DNA of 64,000 nt from Gammaproteobacteria bacterium (GTDB lineage: Bacteria; Pseudomonadota; Gammaproteobacteria; Pseudomonadales; Cellvibrionaceae): contig JAGKWY010000025.1 of assembly GCA_021151625.1 (NCBI GenBank), positions 15,092 through 79,091 of the forward strand, given 5' to 3'. Each line of letters starts with the position of its first letter. Within the stretch, counting starts at the first letter, position 1. This document shows positions 1 to 9,869 of the stretch, piece after piece. The position numbers were made by a program, and so were the translations under genes. The notes below the pieces were generated by a model, which saw only the letters and a list, made by a program, of their open reading frames with translations, was not told the DNA's origin and made no database searches.

Positions 1-1037
1 TGGATAAACCAGCTGCTTCACTGAAATCATTTTTACGCCCTGCTGCGTTGGAAGCGCTTTTAGCGTTCAGGTCTGGCTCGCCACTGACCCAGAGGTTGGC
101 GCGTGATCTTGAGTACATTGCCAGTCAGCCGGACCTTTATTGCCTGACTTTTGATGACCCGCTTTACCCGCGTCTGTTGCGCGAAATTCCCAAGCCGCCA
201 CCCTTGTTATTTGTGCGCGGTGATCCCAATTGCCTGAGTTTGCCGCAAGTTGCTATGGTTGGCAGTCGCAATCCCACTGCCGGCGGCAGTGAGAATGCCG
301 AGCGTTTTGCCCGCTACCTGGCTGAGTGTGGCTTTGCTATTACCAGTGGTCTGGCCTTAGGGATAGATGCTGCGGCCCATCAGGGGGCGTTAAACGCGGG
401 TGGTAAAACTATTGCGGTAATGGGCACCGGGATAGATATGATTTACCCCTCGCGTCATCGCGGACTGGCCCAAGCTATTTTACATAGTGGCGGGGCTCTG
501 GTAAGCGAATTTCCATTGGGCGTTGGCTCCCTGGCGGCTAATTTTCCCCAGCGCAATCGCATAATCAGCGGACTGAGCGGAGGAGCTCTGGTGGTTGAAG
601 CGGCAGTCCAAAGTGGCTCGCTCATTACCGCATCCTATGCCTTACAGCATGACCGCGAAGTTTTTGCGATTCCTGGTTCTATCCATAACCCGCTGGCACG
701 CGGCTGTCACCAGTTGATCCGCCAGGGGGCTACGTTGGTAGAAACTGCCCAGGATATAGTCGATCAGCTTGCTGGATTGATCAGCTATAAGCGTCAGGAG
801 GCCGGGCGCGTTTTTTCTGCCCAGTCCCTGCTTAATGAACCTCAAACCAATGCGGCTGCTCCGGCGCTAGATGCCAGCGAGCAGGCCTTGCTGGATGCAT
901 TGGGGTTTGATCCTTTGCCGCTGGATCTGCTGGCGGAGCGTACCGGCGCCGATATTGGCAGTTTGTCGGCGGGCTTGATAACACTGGAAATCAAAGGCCT
1001 GGTGCAGCAGGTAGGTGCCTGCTACCAGCGAGTTTAA
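1..1037 (+). CDS. dprA: DNA processing protein DprA/Smf (5' partial)
   Basis: DprA binds incoming single-stranded DNA in the cytoplasm and loads RecA during natural transformation. The reading frame is open from base 3 to the stop, and the first possible start inside the window (TTG at 48) lies within an already DprA-like segment, so the true start is upstream of the window. Visible family motifs are YPRLLREIPKPPPLLFVRGD, GSRNPTAGG, SGLALGIDAAAHQGAL and the block from SEFPLG through NRIISGLSGGALVVEA, which form the Rossmann-like DNA-binding fold. A C-terminal winged-helix-like segment (about the last 60 residues) follows. It is followed by tsaC on the same strand after about 90 bases, the usual neighbour in gammaproteobacteria. 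Identification is secure; only the N-terminus is missing. Confidence 0.93.
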   Translation, partial: DKPAASLKSFLRPAALEALLAFRSGSPLTQRLARDLEYIASQPDLYCLTFDDPLYPRLLREIPKPPPLLFVRGDPNCLSLPQVAMVGSRNPTAGGSENAERFARYLAECGFAITSGLALGIDAAAHQGALNAGGKTIAVMGTGIDMIYPSRHRGLAQAILHSGGALVSEFPLGVGSLAANFPQRNRIISGLSGGALVVEAAVQSGSLITASYALQHDREVFAIPGSIHNPLARGCHQLIRQGATLVETAQDIVDQLAGLISYKRQEAGRVFSAQSLLNEPQTNAAAPALDASEQALLDALGFDPLPLDLLAERTGADIGSLSAGLITLEIKGLVQQVGACYQRV

Positions 1038-1130
1038 TTGAGCGACATTCGAGTCAAGGGATGCCCCTTCGGCTGCTAAGCTGGGATAATAGTAACCGTT
1101 GCTATCCGCTTAAAACTAAAGGTGTTATCC

Positions 1131-1700
1131 ATGTTTGAATGGTCGCTCAATCCACGTGTTCAGTTCGCTGCAAGGCAAATGCGTCTTGGTGGCGTGGTTG
1201 CTTACCCTACCGAGGCTGTCTGGGGGCTGGGGTGCAACCCTTATGACGAATTGGCAGTGATGCAGCTGCTGGCGCTTAAGGATCGCCCAGTCGAAAAAGG
1301 CGTGATTTTGCTGGCGGCCCACATTCGCATGTTTGAGCCACTGTTATCTCATTTGGATGATCTGCAGCGTCAGCGGTTGAAAAATTCCTGGCCTGGCCCC
1401 TATACCTGGCTGGTGCCCAATAATGGCCTGGTGCCACCCTGGATTACTGGCCGATTTCCCAGTGTGGCCCTGCGCGTGACTGATCATCCGGTTGCGGCTG
1501 GTTTGTCGCGCGCTTTTGGCGGGCCCATAGTTTCTACCTCCTGCAACCCGGCTGGTCAGGATCCTGCACGCAGCATTGATCAGGTGCGACGTTATTTCGG
1601 TAACCAGTTGGACGCCATCACCTCAGGGCAAGTAGGTGCGCGTGCCAGTCCTTCAGAAATTCGTGACCTGCTGACCGGCGAAATCGTTCGCCCCGGTTGA
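1131..1700 (+). CDS. tsaC: threonylcarbamoyl-AMP synthase TsaC (YrdC/Sua5 family)
   Basis: TsaC makes threonylcarbamoyl-AMP from threonine, bicarbonate and ATP, the first step of t6A37 modification of ANN-decoding tRNAs. The 189-residue protein matches the length of E. coli TsaC (about 190). YrdC-fold signatures are PTEAVWGLGCNP near the N-terminus, LKDRPVEKG, the GPYTWLVP segment and PIVSTSCNPAGQDPA. I chose the ATG at 1131, preceded by AAAGG with good spacing, over an in-frame GTG at 1122. It lies between dprA and hemF, the common gammaproteobacterial order. Nothing unusual was seen. Confidence 0.93.
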   Translation: MFEWSLNPRVQFAARQMRLGGVVAYPTEAVWGLGCNPYDELAVMQLLALKDRPVEKGVILLAAHIRMFEPLLSHLDDLQRQRLKNSWPGPYTWLVPNNGLVPPWITGRFPSVALRVTDHPVAAGLSRAFGGPIVSTSCNPAGQDPARSIDQVRRYFGNQLDAITSGQVGARASPSEIRDLLTGEIVRPG

Positions 1701-1753
1701 TCTACCAGTTTGGTACTAACTTTTCCTCTTTGCGATAAGGCCGCGTAGAATAG

Positions 1754-2710
<957 letters not shown>

Positions 2711-2768
2711 TTCAAACGCAATAAATCAGTGCGATCATCGGCAATATTTTGATTTTTTTGGAATTCTC

Positions 2769-3599
2769 ATGACAGATTTATACGCGGTATTTGGCAACCC
2801 CATTAATCACAGCAAATCGCCGGCGATTCATCGCCAGTTTGCCGAGCAAACCGGACAGGATATGCATTACACCAAGCAATTGGTTAATGAGGGTGAATTT
2901 GAGCAAGCGGTGCAGGATTTTTTTGCGCAGGGCGGCAAAGGGTTAAATATCACGGTGCCCTTCAAACTAAATGCATTTGATTTTGCGCAAAAACGCACTC
3001 CGCGCGCTGAGCGTGCTGGCGCAGTGAATACCCTGGCGCGCTTGAGTGATGGAACCATTCTGGGCGATAACACCGATGGCATAGGCATGATTCACGATAT
3101 GCATAATCTGGGCTGGGAAATTCAGGGCAAGCGCGTATTAATTCTCGGTGCAGGTGGTGCGGTGCGCGGCATTTTGCAACCGTTGCTGGAGGAGAATCCT
3201 GCGCGTGTCACTATTGCCAATCGCACTTTCAGCAAAGCCGAAGAGCTGGCTAAAAACTTCCTTGACCTCGGTGATATTCAGGCTAAATCGTTTGAGCAAT
3301 TGCAGGGCGATAGTTTTGACATAGTCATCAATGGCACTTCTGCCAGCTTGCAGGGAGAACTGCCTCCACTGCCAGATAATTTGCTCGCTGCTTCGGCCAG
3401 TTGTTACGACATGATGTATGGTGCAGAGCCGACCATTTTTTTGCAGTGGGCTAAAAATCACGGCGCAGCCCAGCTTGCTGATGGTTTGGGAATGCTGATT
3501 GGCCAAGCGGCAGAAGCTTTTTATTTGTGGCGACAAATTCGCCCCGAAGTTGTGCCAGTGATTACCGCACTGCGTCGCCAAATTGCTGAGAAAAAATAA
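2769..3599 (+). CDS. aroE: shikimate dehydrogenase (NADP+) AroE
   Basis: AroE reduces 3-dehydroshikimate to shikimate with NADPH in aromatic amino acid synthesis. The 276-residue protein has the substrate-binding N-terminal half (NHSKSPAIH, then NITVPFK with the catalytic lysine, and NTDGIGM). The Rossmann half carries GAGGAVRGI and the NADP-specific NRTFSKAEE motif. Length is typical (E. coli 272). It closes the dprA-tsaC-hemF-aroE run and is followed by a hairpin that may terminate the block. Confidence 0.97.
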   Translation: MTDLYAVFGNPINHSKSPAIHRQFAEQTGQDMHYTKQLVNEGEFEQAVQDFFAQGGKGLNITVPFKLNAFDFAQKRTPRAERAGAVNTLARLSDGTILGDNTDGIGMIHDMHNLGWEIQGKRVLILGAGGAVRGILQPLLEENPARVTIANRTFSKAEELAKNFLDLGDIQAKSFEQLQGDSFDIVINGTSASLQGELPPLPDNLLAASASCYDMMYGAEPTIFLQWAKNHGAAQLADGLGMLIGQAAEAFYLWRQIRPEVVPVITALRRQIAEKK

Positions 3600-3607
3600 A
3601 ATCTCTG

Positions 3608-3640
3608 ATGCTCCTGTCGCGTGATTGGAGCATTTATTTC
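3608..3640 (+). terminator. possible terminator after aroE
   Basis: A 7-bp inverted repeat, ATGCTCC (3608-3614) with GGAGCAT (3627-3633), is followed by the T-rich TTATTTCTG. It starts just after the aroE stop. The loop is 12 bases, so the hairpin is moderate. Confidence 0.5.
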
Positions 3641-3674
3641 TGTTTTTTAACCCATTCGTTAAATTTTCGGCGCT

Positions 3675-4100
3675 ATGGTTTATCTATCGCTATTTTTAAC
3701 CGCGCTTATTGCCGCGACATTATTCCCTCTTTCATCCGAAGCATTATTAGCGACGCTGCTTTATCAGCACTACTCCCCGTTTTTATTATGGCTAACTGCA
3801 ACGAGTGGCAATACTCTCGGTTCCTGTATCAATTGGTTTTTCGGTAAACAGTGTTTGCACTGGCAAGATAAAAAATGGTTCCCTGTTAAACCGGCACAAT
3901 TGACTCGCGCACAGGCACAATTTCAACGCTATGGAATTGCTTCATTATTGTTTGCCTGGCTTCCTGTGGTTGGCGATCCACTGACTTTTTTTGCGGGTGT
4001 TATGCGCATTCCTTTTTGGCAATTCCTTCTGTTGGTGGCAATCGGAAAATCGCTGCGCTATGCCCTGGTTGTTTGGCTCACGTTGATTGGTCTTGGTTAA
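3675..4100 (+). CDS. YqaA/DedA-like small inner-membrane protein
   Basis: This 141-residue polytopic membrane protein resembles the YqaA family (VTT/SNARE-associated, distantly DedA-like). Visible features are an N-terminal hydrophobic helix with FPLSSEALL, the segment TSGNTLGSCINWFFGK, and a C-terminal pair of helices with the family-like FAWLPVVGDPLTFFAG (G-D-P-L-T) motif. The function of YqaA proteins is not established; DedA relatives act in lipid carrier or membrane homeostasis. The ATG at 3675 has no strong ribosome-binding site. It lies alone between the aroE block and the first O-acylation pair. Confidence 0.8.
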   Translation: MVYLSLFLTALIAATLFPLSSEALLATLLYQHYSPFLLWLTATSGNTLGSCINWFFGKQCLHWQDKKWFPVKPAQLTRAQAQFQRYGIASLLFAWLPVVGDPLTFFAGVMRIPFWQFLLLVAIGKSLRYALVVWLTLIGLG

Positions 4101-4247
4101 TGTAAAGTCGTTATAGCAATGGATCTTTTTGTGAAGTTGTAAATGGTATCGATTGTTGTGGTTCCGTTAGCTGTATTTGATAGTACATATAAAGTACACT
4201 GTTTTGCATCGGGAAAAGAGTATTAATCAGGAGTTGGTGTTCGCAAT

Positions 4248-5345
4248 ATGAATACAAATAATAATGTAAGCATTACAAGGTTTGTTGTACTTGTGTTGCT
4301 GGTAATTGCAATACCTGTTGCGTTTAGCCAGCTAGTTATTCGTTATGTGTACACTCAATGGTTGGAGCCACAATCGACAGCGGGAACTGTAATGATGGCT
4401 GCCTCAGCCATCCAACAGCAATGGGATGCAAAGAAAAAAAATATCCTTATTATCGGTAATTCTCGTATTGGCGAAGGAGTTTCTGCAAAGCTGGCCAATA
4501 ACACCATCAATAATAATGAATACAACTTTGTTGTTCTTGGTCTCCCTGGTACTACACCTAGAGTTTGGTTTTATATACTGAATAATATTGACAAAAATGC
4601 GAGTAAATTTTTTGCTGTTTATTTGATGGCTGAAAATTATAGTGATACTGCCGAAGAGAATTACAACGATCGTGACATAGATACGTCTTATTTGGCAGCA
4701 ATACTGACCCTGAATGATTTGTCGACGTATCCGGCCTCGTTTGATGATGAAAAAAAGTCAGCTGATGCTTACCATAATATTTTATTTCCAATTGCTCCTT
4801 TGCAGAAAGACATAATGCAATTTCTGAGAAATCCGCATGCTCGAATCAATGAGGTGCAACTCTGGCGAAAGGACTATATGAAGTGGATTGCCGATTACAA
4901 TGGTCGTTCGGAGCGATTGCCGGATTTGGACCAACTGGCGAATGCTCCTGTGGCTTTAGCTCAATTGGCAGATTGGCAAAGGCCGGGAATGGAATGGTAT
5001 TTTCGTGCAGTGCCCAAGTGCAATCAGGAGTATTTGCACAGTTTTCGCTATAACTCCCGTTGGTTTGGTGCGATAAGTGAGCATTATTCAAGGAGCGCGG
5101 TACGTGTGGGGGTGTTTATGATTCCCCGGGGCCCTTATCACCACCAGCAAGGCTGTGAATCTAAATTAAAAGGTAGCCTTGCTGTATTGCAGCGCAAGGG
5201 ACGCATTGATCTTATTTCCAGCGATATTGCTACAGTCCTGGAGCGGCCAGAATATTTTTTCGACCACCTGCATATCAACGGTGCAGGGCGAAACCTATTT
5301 TCTAAAAATTTGGCTGTTGCCATTGAAAATCAGTTGGAAGATTAA
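4248..5345 (+). CDS. membrane-anchored SGNH-hydrolase-like protein, partner of MBOAT
   Basis: This 365-residue protein has one N-terminal membrane helix (about residues 11-31) and an extracytoplasmic domain of the SGNH/GDSL type. The nucleophile motif is GNSRIGEG with Ser72, and the acid-base motif DHLHINGAG gives Asp339 and His342. The stop is five bases before the MBOAT start, so the two genes form an operon. By analogy with AlgX/AlgJ-AlgI and PatB-PatA pairs, it probably transfers or removes acyl groups on an exported glycan after MBOAT moves them across the membrane. The substrate cannot be told from sequence. The gene is more AT-rich than its neighbours. Confidence 0.72.
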   Translation: MNTNNNVSITRFVVLVLLVIAIPVAFSQLVIRYVYTQWLEPQSTAGTVMMAASAIQQQWDAKKKNILIIGNSRIGEGVSAKLANNTINNNEYNFVVLGLPGTTPRVWFYILNNIDKNASKFFAVYLMAENYSDTAEENYNDRDIDTSYLAAILTLNDLSTYPASFDDEKKSADAYHNILFPIAPLQKDIMQFLRNPHARINEVQLWRKDYMKWIADYNGRSERLPDLDQLANAPVALAQLADWQRPGMEWYFRAVPKCNQEYLHSFRYNSRWFGAISEHYSRSAVRVGVFMIPRGPYHHQQGCESKLKGSLAVLQRKGRIDLISSDIATVLERPEYFFDHLHINGAGRNLFSKNLAVAIENQLED

Positions 5346-5350
5346 TCACG

Positions 5351-6748
5351 ATGCAATTTGATACATTTGGCTACTGGTTATTTTTCCTCATTGTTCTATT
5401 ACTTTTTGCATCCCAGCAACAGCGCAATGCTCGTATCATTTTGTTGGTGGCAAGTTATGTGTTTTATGCTTTTTGGGATGTGCATTTTCTATTGCTTCTG
5501 GGTGGTTCTACCCTGGGTAACTTTTGCCTTGGGCGATTAATTGATGGCTCTGAAGGACGCCGGAAGCGCTTGTTCCTGATTGTCGCCATAGTAGCCAATC
5601 TGACGTTGTTAGGTTTTTTCAAATACTGCAATTTTTTCATTGATTCATTCAGTACGCTAATTGGGTTGGATGGACAATCATTGATGTTGAATATAGTTCT
5701 ACCTGTGGGAATCAGCTTTTTTACATTTGAGGGAATTGCTTATGCAATGGATATCTATCGCAAAGATATTCGTGCAGAGCGTAGCTTGTTTAATTTTTCA
5801 TTGTTTATTTCATTTTTCCCGCATCTGATAGCTGGTCCGATTATTCGTCCCCATGATTATTTTCCCCAGCTGGAGCAGCCTTGGCGTTTAACCCGGGTGA
5901 GTATCCAATGGTCTGGCTATCAAATTATAAAAGGCTTATTTAAAAAACTGGTGTTGTCAGACTCAGTTGCAGTGTATGCCAATCAGTATTTTTCTGGTGA
6001 TGGCAGTGTCAGTGTTTGGGCGGGCGTAATTGCATTCGGGCTGCAAATTTATTTTGATTTTTCCGGTTATACGGATATGGCGCGTGGTTGTGCGCGTCTG
6101 TTTGGTATTCAATTGCCTATTAATTTCGATCGTCCATATTTAGCTACTAATATCAGTAAATTTTGGCGTAAGTGGCATATTTCCCTGTCGTCCTGGTTGC
6201 GTGACTATTTATTTATCCCTCTGGGTGGTAGCCGGGTTACAGTCTGGAAAATCCATCGCAACCTTCTTATTGTGATGTTTTTGGGCGGCTTATGGCATGG
6301 TGCGAGTTGGGGGTTCGCTCTGTGGGGGATATGGCATGGATTGCTATTGAGTATTCACAAATTAAGCATTGATATGGTCAGTGAAAAAATAAAGCTATTT
6401 TTTACCAACAGACTTGGATTGGCTATTGGCTGGCTGACAACTATTCTTTGTGTTTTTATAGGGTGGATACCTTTTAGGGCAACAAGTTTTGATCAGGCAT
6501 TGCGTGTTACTGGTGATTTTCTCTCTGTCTGGAACTTTAGATTGGAAAGCTTGCCAGCCGATATTTTTATTGTAATTGGTTTTTCTGTTGCCTACATGTG
6601 TGCTGATCGCCATAAAATCATTGATAAGTATTTGGAGCAGGGCATTTCCTGGAAGGCTTATGTTTTGAGCATAGGCCTGGTGTTGTGCTTGATTGATATT
6701 TTTATGGTGAGGAACGTCTCCATTCCTTTTATTTATTTTCAATTTTAG
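5351..6748 (+). CDS. MBOAT-family O-acyltransferase (AlgI/PatA-like)
   Basis: This 465-residue polytopic membrane protein has many hydrophobic helices and typical MBOAT/AlgI motifs: FPHLIAGPIIRP, GLQIYFDFSGYTDMARG, FWRKWHISLSSWLRDYLFIPLGG and GGLWHGASWGFALWGIWHG, which holds the invariant active-site histidine. Such proteins pass acyl groups (usually acetyl) to a periplasmic partner that modifies polysaccharide. It follows the SGNH gene by five bases and overlaps the convergent LysR gene by 20 bases at its 3' end. A second MBOAT lies at 28862-30262 on the other strand. Confidence 0.9.
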   Translation: MQFDTFGYWLFFLIVLLLFASQQQRNARIILLVASYVFYAFWDVHFLLLLGGSTLGNFCLGRLIDGSEGRRKRLFLIVAIVANLTLLGFFKYCNFFIDSFSTLIGLDGQSLMLNIVLPVGISFFTFEGIAYAMDIYRKDIRAERSLFNFSLFISFFPHLIAGPIIRPHDYFPQLEQPWRLTRVSIQWSGYQIIKGLFKKLVLSDSVAVYANQYFSGDGSVSVWAGVIAFGLQIYFDFSGYTDMARGCARLFGIQLPINFDRPYLATNISKFWRKWHISLSSWLRDYLFIPLGGSRVTVWKIHRNLLIVMFLGGLWHGASWGFALWGIWHGLLLSIHKLSIDMVSEKIKLFFTNRLGLAIGWLTTILCVFIGWIPFRATSFDQALRVTGDFLSVWNFRLESLPADIFIVIGFSVAYMCADRHKIIDKYLEQGISWKAYVLSIGLVLCLIDIFMVRNVSIPFIYFQF

Positions 6749-7655
6749 GGGGAGCATGCAATCGCGCAAACCAACTTGCTTCCTGGCACATGTTGATAAA
6801 CCAATGCAGTGCCTTGCCTGAATTATTCTTTCGCCAGGCAATATAAAGCGGAATATTTGGGCGCGGGACTGCGCAATCTAAAATCACCAAGTCCCCATGC
6901 GCAACTTCAGTGTGAATTAAATGCTTCGGCAAAAAACCGACTCCAACGCCCATAACTTGCGCGTGAATTTTTGCAGCAACGTTGGGGACACGAATGATTT
7001 GCCGGCTCTCCAGTAAACCCGATGAGCGTCCCGGTGAGCTGATGGATGAATCGGCAATCACAATCGTTGGAAAGGCGGCGATAGCGGCGGCGTCCACAGG
7101 GCCATGGTGAAATCGCAGCGGATGTTCGCGCGCAACTGCAAATACAAATTCCACCTCCCCCATCAAGCGATATTCAAAAATACCTTTGGGTAAATCGCCG
7201 CTGGCGCCCAGTGCCAGGTCGCAGCGCTCCGCGATCAATGCATCCCAGGTGCCGCCCAGCACTTCTTCGCTAATGGTGATGGCTACACGCTTATCGAGTT
7301 GATTGAAGGCGTTGATTTGCTGCAGTAACGGCGCCAGTGGCAAGACTGTATCTACGGCGATGCGCAACTGGGTTTCCCAGCCCGATTCCAGCTGCTGTAC
7401 CGCCTCTTCAATGGCGCTAGCCGCCTGCAAGAGTTGGCGGCCCTGTTCCAGCAACAAGCGTCCGGCGGTGGTTAGTTGGGCCTTCTGCTTGCTGCGATCA
7501 AACAAACTGATGCCCAGGTCCGATTCCAGCTTCTGAACGGTGTAAGAAAGCGCCGAAGGTACCTTGAACAGGGCTTCTGCAGCGGCACCGAAACTGCCTT
7601 TGCGATCTATGGCATCCAGTACCCGCAAGGCTTCCAGGGTGATTGCGTGATGCAT
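6729..7655 (-). CDS. LysR-family transcriptional regulator
   Basis: This protein of 308 residues has an N-terminal LysR winged helix-turn-helix (about residues 5-65, with FGAAAEALFKVPSALSYTVQ and LFDRSKQKAQLTTAG). A LysR substrate-binding domain with the IAVDTVLPLAPLL and VGFLPKHLI segments follows. The ATG at 7655 (MHHAITLEAL) fits the family start; a longer TTG-started form is possible. It is divergent from doxX-pirin, so those genes are its likely targets. Its 3' end overlaps the MBOAT gene by 20 bases on the opposite strand. The inducer is unknown. Confidence 0.9.
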   Translation of the reverse strand: MHHAITLEALRVLDAIDRKGSFGAAAEALFKVPSALSYTVQKLESDLGISLFDRSKQKAQLTTAGRLLLEQGRQLLQAASAIEEAVQQLESGWETQLRIAVDTVLPLAPLLQQINAFNQLDKRVAITISEEVLGGTWDALIAERCDLALGASGDLPKGIFEYRLMGEVEFVFAVAREHPLRFHHGPVDAAAIAAFPTIVIADSSISSPGRSSGLLESRQIIRVPNVAAKIHAQVMGVGVGFLPKHLIHTEVAHGDLVILDCAVPRPNIPLYIAWRKNNSGKALHWFINMCQEASWFARLHAPPKIENK

Positions 7656-7830
7656 GATGTGGGTGTTTTCCTTATATTCAAAAAATTTGAAGTAATAGCT
7701 CAAAATGTTCCGCTTTTTTATCGCCTATGACAAGCCTAATCTGGCAACAAGTGAGGCGAACAGCGAAATGCAGAGCGCCAAACCAGAACCCCTGACTTGT
7801 ACACAGCATTCAAATTTTTTGGAGATCATC

Positions 7831-8265
7831 ATGAGCGCAATTACTAAAGTACTGGCAACTAACAACAGCTTCTCGCAACTGGCCCTGCGTTTACCCCTGG
7901 GAATCATCTTTGCGGCCCACGGCGCGCAGAAATTGTTTGGCTGGTTTGGCGGCTACGGCCTGCAGGGCACCGGTCAGTGGATGGACTCTATCGGTCTTGG
8001 TCCAGGGGTGGTGATGGCGGCCCTGGCGGGTTCAGCAGAATTCTTCGGTGGCTTGTTCCTGATTCTCGGCTTGCTCACTCGCCCAACAGCGCTGGTATTG
8101 GCGGTGACCATGGTAGTGGCGATCTTGTCGGTGCATATCAACAATGGCCTGTTTATGAGCAATAACGGCTATGAGTTTGGCCTGGCGTTATTGGCTGGTG
8201 CAGTATCGCTGCTGATTTCTGGCGGTGGCCGTGCAAGTGTGGATAGCCTGATTGCCAAACATTAA
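7831..8265 (+). CDS. DoxX-family membrane protein
   Basis: This 144-residue protein of four predicted helices has the DoxX-family signature: RLPLGIIFAAHGAQKLFGWF, then AGSAEFFGGLFLILGLLTRP. DoxX proteins such as YphA/YqjF-like members are associated with redox or thiol stress, but biochemical roles are mostly unproven. The ATG at 7831 has GGAG about eight bases upstream and gives the usual length; a reading frame open further upstream (from 7705) lacks such support. It faces the LysR gene and is followed by pirin, a pairing seen in many proteobacteria. Confidence 0.9.
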   Translation: MSAITKVLATNNSFSQLALRLPLGIIFAAHGAQKLFGWFGGYGLQGTGQWMDSIGLGPGVVMAALAGSAEFFGGLFLILGLLTRPTALVLAVTMVVAILSVHINNGLFMSNNGYEFGLALLAGAVSLLISGGGRASVDSLIAKH

Positions 8266-8357
8266 GCACAGCAAGTAGCAGCAAAATATTTTCCAACAAT
8301 TAATTGAAATAATTCTGCGCGGAAATTGGTTCGCGCACTGAGCAACGGAGGTAGATC

Positions 8358-9050
8358 ATGATCAGTATCAGACGTAGCCATGAACGCGGTGGTGCCAACT
8401 TCGGTTGGCTGGATAGCAAACACACCTTTTCGTTTGGCAGTTATTACGATGAGCGTCACATGGGCTTTTCTGCGTTGCGCGTAATCAACGATGACCGCGT
8501 AACACCCGGTGCCGGTTTTGATACCCACGGTCACCGTGATATGGAAATCATCAGTTACGTACTTGACGGTGAAATCGCCCATAAAGACAGTGAAGGTAAT
8601 GTGGCTACCTTGCCACCGGGTGAATTTCAGTTGATGTCAGCCGGTAGCGGTATTCGCCATAGCGAATTTAATCCATCGCGCAGCAAAGGCTTACACTTTT
8701 TGCAAATCTGGATTCAACCGAATGTATACGGCGAAGCACCTGGTTATCAGCAAAAAGATTTTGGTAGTAACCCGGGGTTAACCCTGGCAGTGAGCCCGGA
8801 TGGTGAAGCGGGTAGCTTGGTGATCAAGCAGGACGCGCGCATTTATCAATTGTTGTTAGCGCCAAGCGAGACGGCACAACTGAACACCAACACCAGGCGT
8901 CACTATTATGTGCATGTGATCGAGGGCGAATTAAAAATTGCCGGAGAATTAGTAAAGCCTGGTGATGGTGCAAAACTGGCAGACATTAGCGCATTGCAAT
9001 TAAATGCGACCAAACAACCGGTAAAAGCCCTGGTGTTTGATTTGCCCTAA
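8358..9050 (+). CDS. pirin family protein (YhhW-like)
   Basis: This 230-residue bicupin has an N-terminal pirin domain with FDTHGHRDMEIISYVLDG, the iron ligands His-x-His, and a later His in GSGIRHSEFN. A C-terminal pirin domain follows. E. coli YhhW, of the same size and type, has quercetin 2,3-dioxygenase activity in vitro, but cellular roles vary. A strong ribosome-binding site (CGGAGGT) precedes the ATG. It lies 92 bases after doxX on the same strand and ends before a bidirectional terminator. Confidence 0.92.
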   Translation: MISIRRSHERGGANFGWLDSKHTFSFGSYYDERHMGFSALRVINDDRVTPGAGFDTHGHRDMEIISYVLDGEIAHKDSEGNVATLPPGEFQLMSAGSGIRHSEFNPSRSKGLHFLQIWIQPNVYGEAPGYQQKDFGSNPGLTLAVSPDGEAGSLVIKQDARIYQLLLAPSETAQLNTNTRRHYYVHVIEGELKIAGELVKPGDGAKLADISALQLNATKQPVKALVFDLP

Positions 9051-9086
9051 GCAGATGTAAGTTGTTGTACTAAAAACTTGCGCAAT

Positions 9087-9119
9087 AAAAAACAGGTGAA
9101 TAAGTTTCACCTGTTTTTT
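9087..9119. terminator. bidirectional terminator between pirin and FAH-hydrolase genes
   Basis: The stem AACAGGTGAA (9091-9100) pairs perfectly with TTCACCTGTT (9106-9115). It is flanked by an A-run on the left and a T-run on the right, so it can stop transcription from both convergent genes. Confidence 0.9.
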
Positions 9120-9136
9120 ATTGCAGAGTATTTTTT

Positions 9137-9817
9137 CTATTGAGCGTCCCCCACTACGTGCAGCGTTAGTGCTTGCGAAAAGCCTTCCAGGCTGGCTTCC
9201 AGGGTATCGCCAATGTTTACTGGTCCAACCCCGGCTGGTGTGCCGGTAAAAATCAAATCCCCTGCTTCCAGTTTTATATAGCGCGATACTTGCGCAATGA
9301 GCTCCGGAATTGGCCATACCATATCGCGCCAGTTACCGCGTTGTACCTCGTTGCCGTTGCGAGTTAACACCAGGTCGCCGAACTGTTCCAGGTCTTGCAA
9401 TGCTCCGCGTTGGATTGCCGTGCAGGGCGCTGAACCATCAAAGCCTTTGCCCAGTTCCCAGGGGCGACCCAGTTTTTTAGCTTCTTTTTGTAAATCGCGA
9501 CAGGTCATATCCAGACCCACTGCAAAACCAAAGACATGATTGGCTGCATCAGTGGCAGAAATTTTGTTTCCTGCTTTGCTAATCGCAACAACTAATTCAA
9601 GCTCATGTTCAACCTGTTGGGAAAAATCCGGGTAGTGAAAATTCTCGCCATTTTGCGCTAAAGCACTTTGCGGTTTAAAAAAGAAGAATGGCGGCTCGCG
9701 CTCCGGGTCATGGCCCATTTCGCGTGCATGTTCGGCGTAGTTGCGGCCAATACAAATAATTTTATTAACCGAAAATGCTTCAGTGCTATCAATAACGGGC
9801 AACGAATAGTGCGGCAT
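9137..9817 (-). CDS. fumarylacetoacetate hydrolase (FAH) family protein
   Basis: This 226-residue protein has the FAH fold of acylpyruvases and fumarylpyruvate or oxaloacetate-related hydrolases (YcgM/FAHD1-like size). Motifs are ICIGRNYAEHAREM, FFFFKPQSAL, the metal-binding EHELELVVAI, GFAVGLDMTCRDLQ, GKGFDGSAP and the C-terminal GDLIFTGTPAGVGP. It probably hydrolyses a C-C bond in a beta-diketo acid with Mg2+, but the substrate cannot be inferred. It is convergent with pirin and lies just downstream of the gamma carbonic anhydrase on the same strand. Confidence 0.9.
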   Translation of the reverse strand: MPHYSLPVIDSTEAFSVNKIICIGRNYAEHAREMGHDPEREPPFFFFKPQSALAQNGENFHYPDFSQQVEHELELVVAISKAGNKISATDAANHVFGFAVGLDMTCRDLQKEAKKLGRPWELGKGFDGSAPCTAIQRGALQDLEQFGDLVLTRNGNEVQRGNWRDMVWPIPELIAQVSRYIKLEAGDLIFTGTPAGVGPVNIGDTLEASLEGFSQALTLHVVGDAQ

Positions 9818-9869
9818 AAAAATCCTTTATAAAAATAACAATAAATGATTAATCGAGGCTGGAAATTTC

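Noticed and set aside
7705..7830. Longer reading frame upstream of doxX, giving 186 residues
   Set aside because: The extra 42 residues are not DoxX-like, and a good GGAG site precedes the ATG at 7831.
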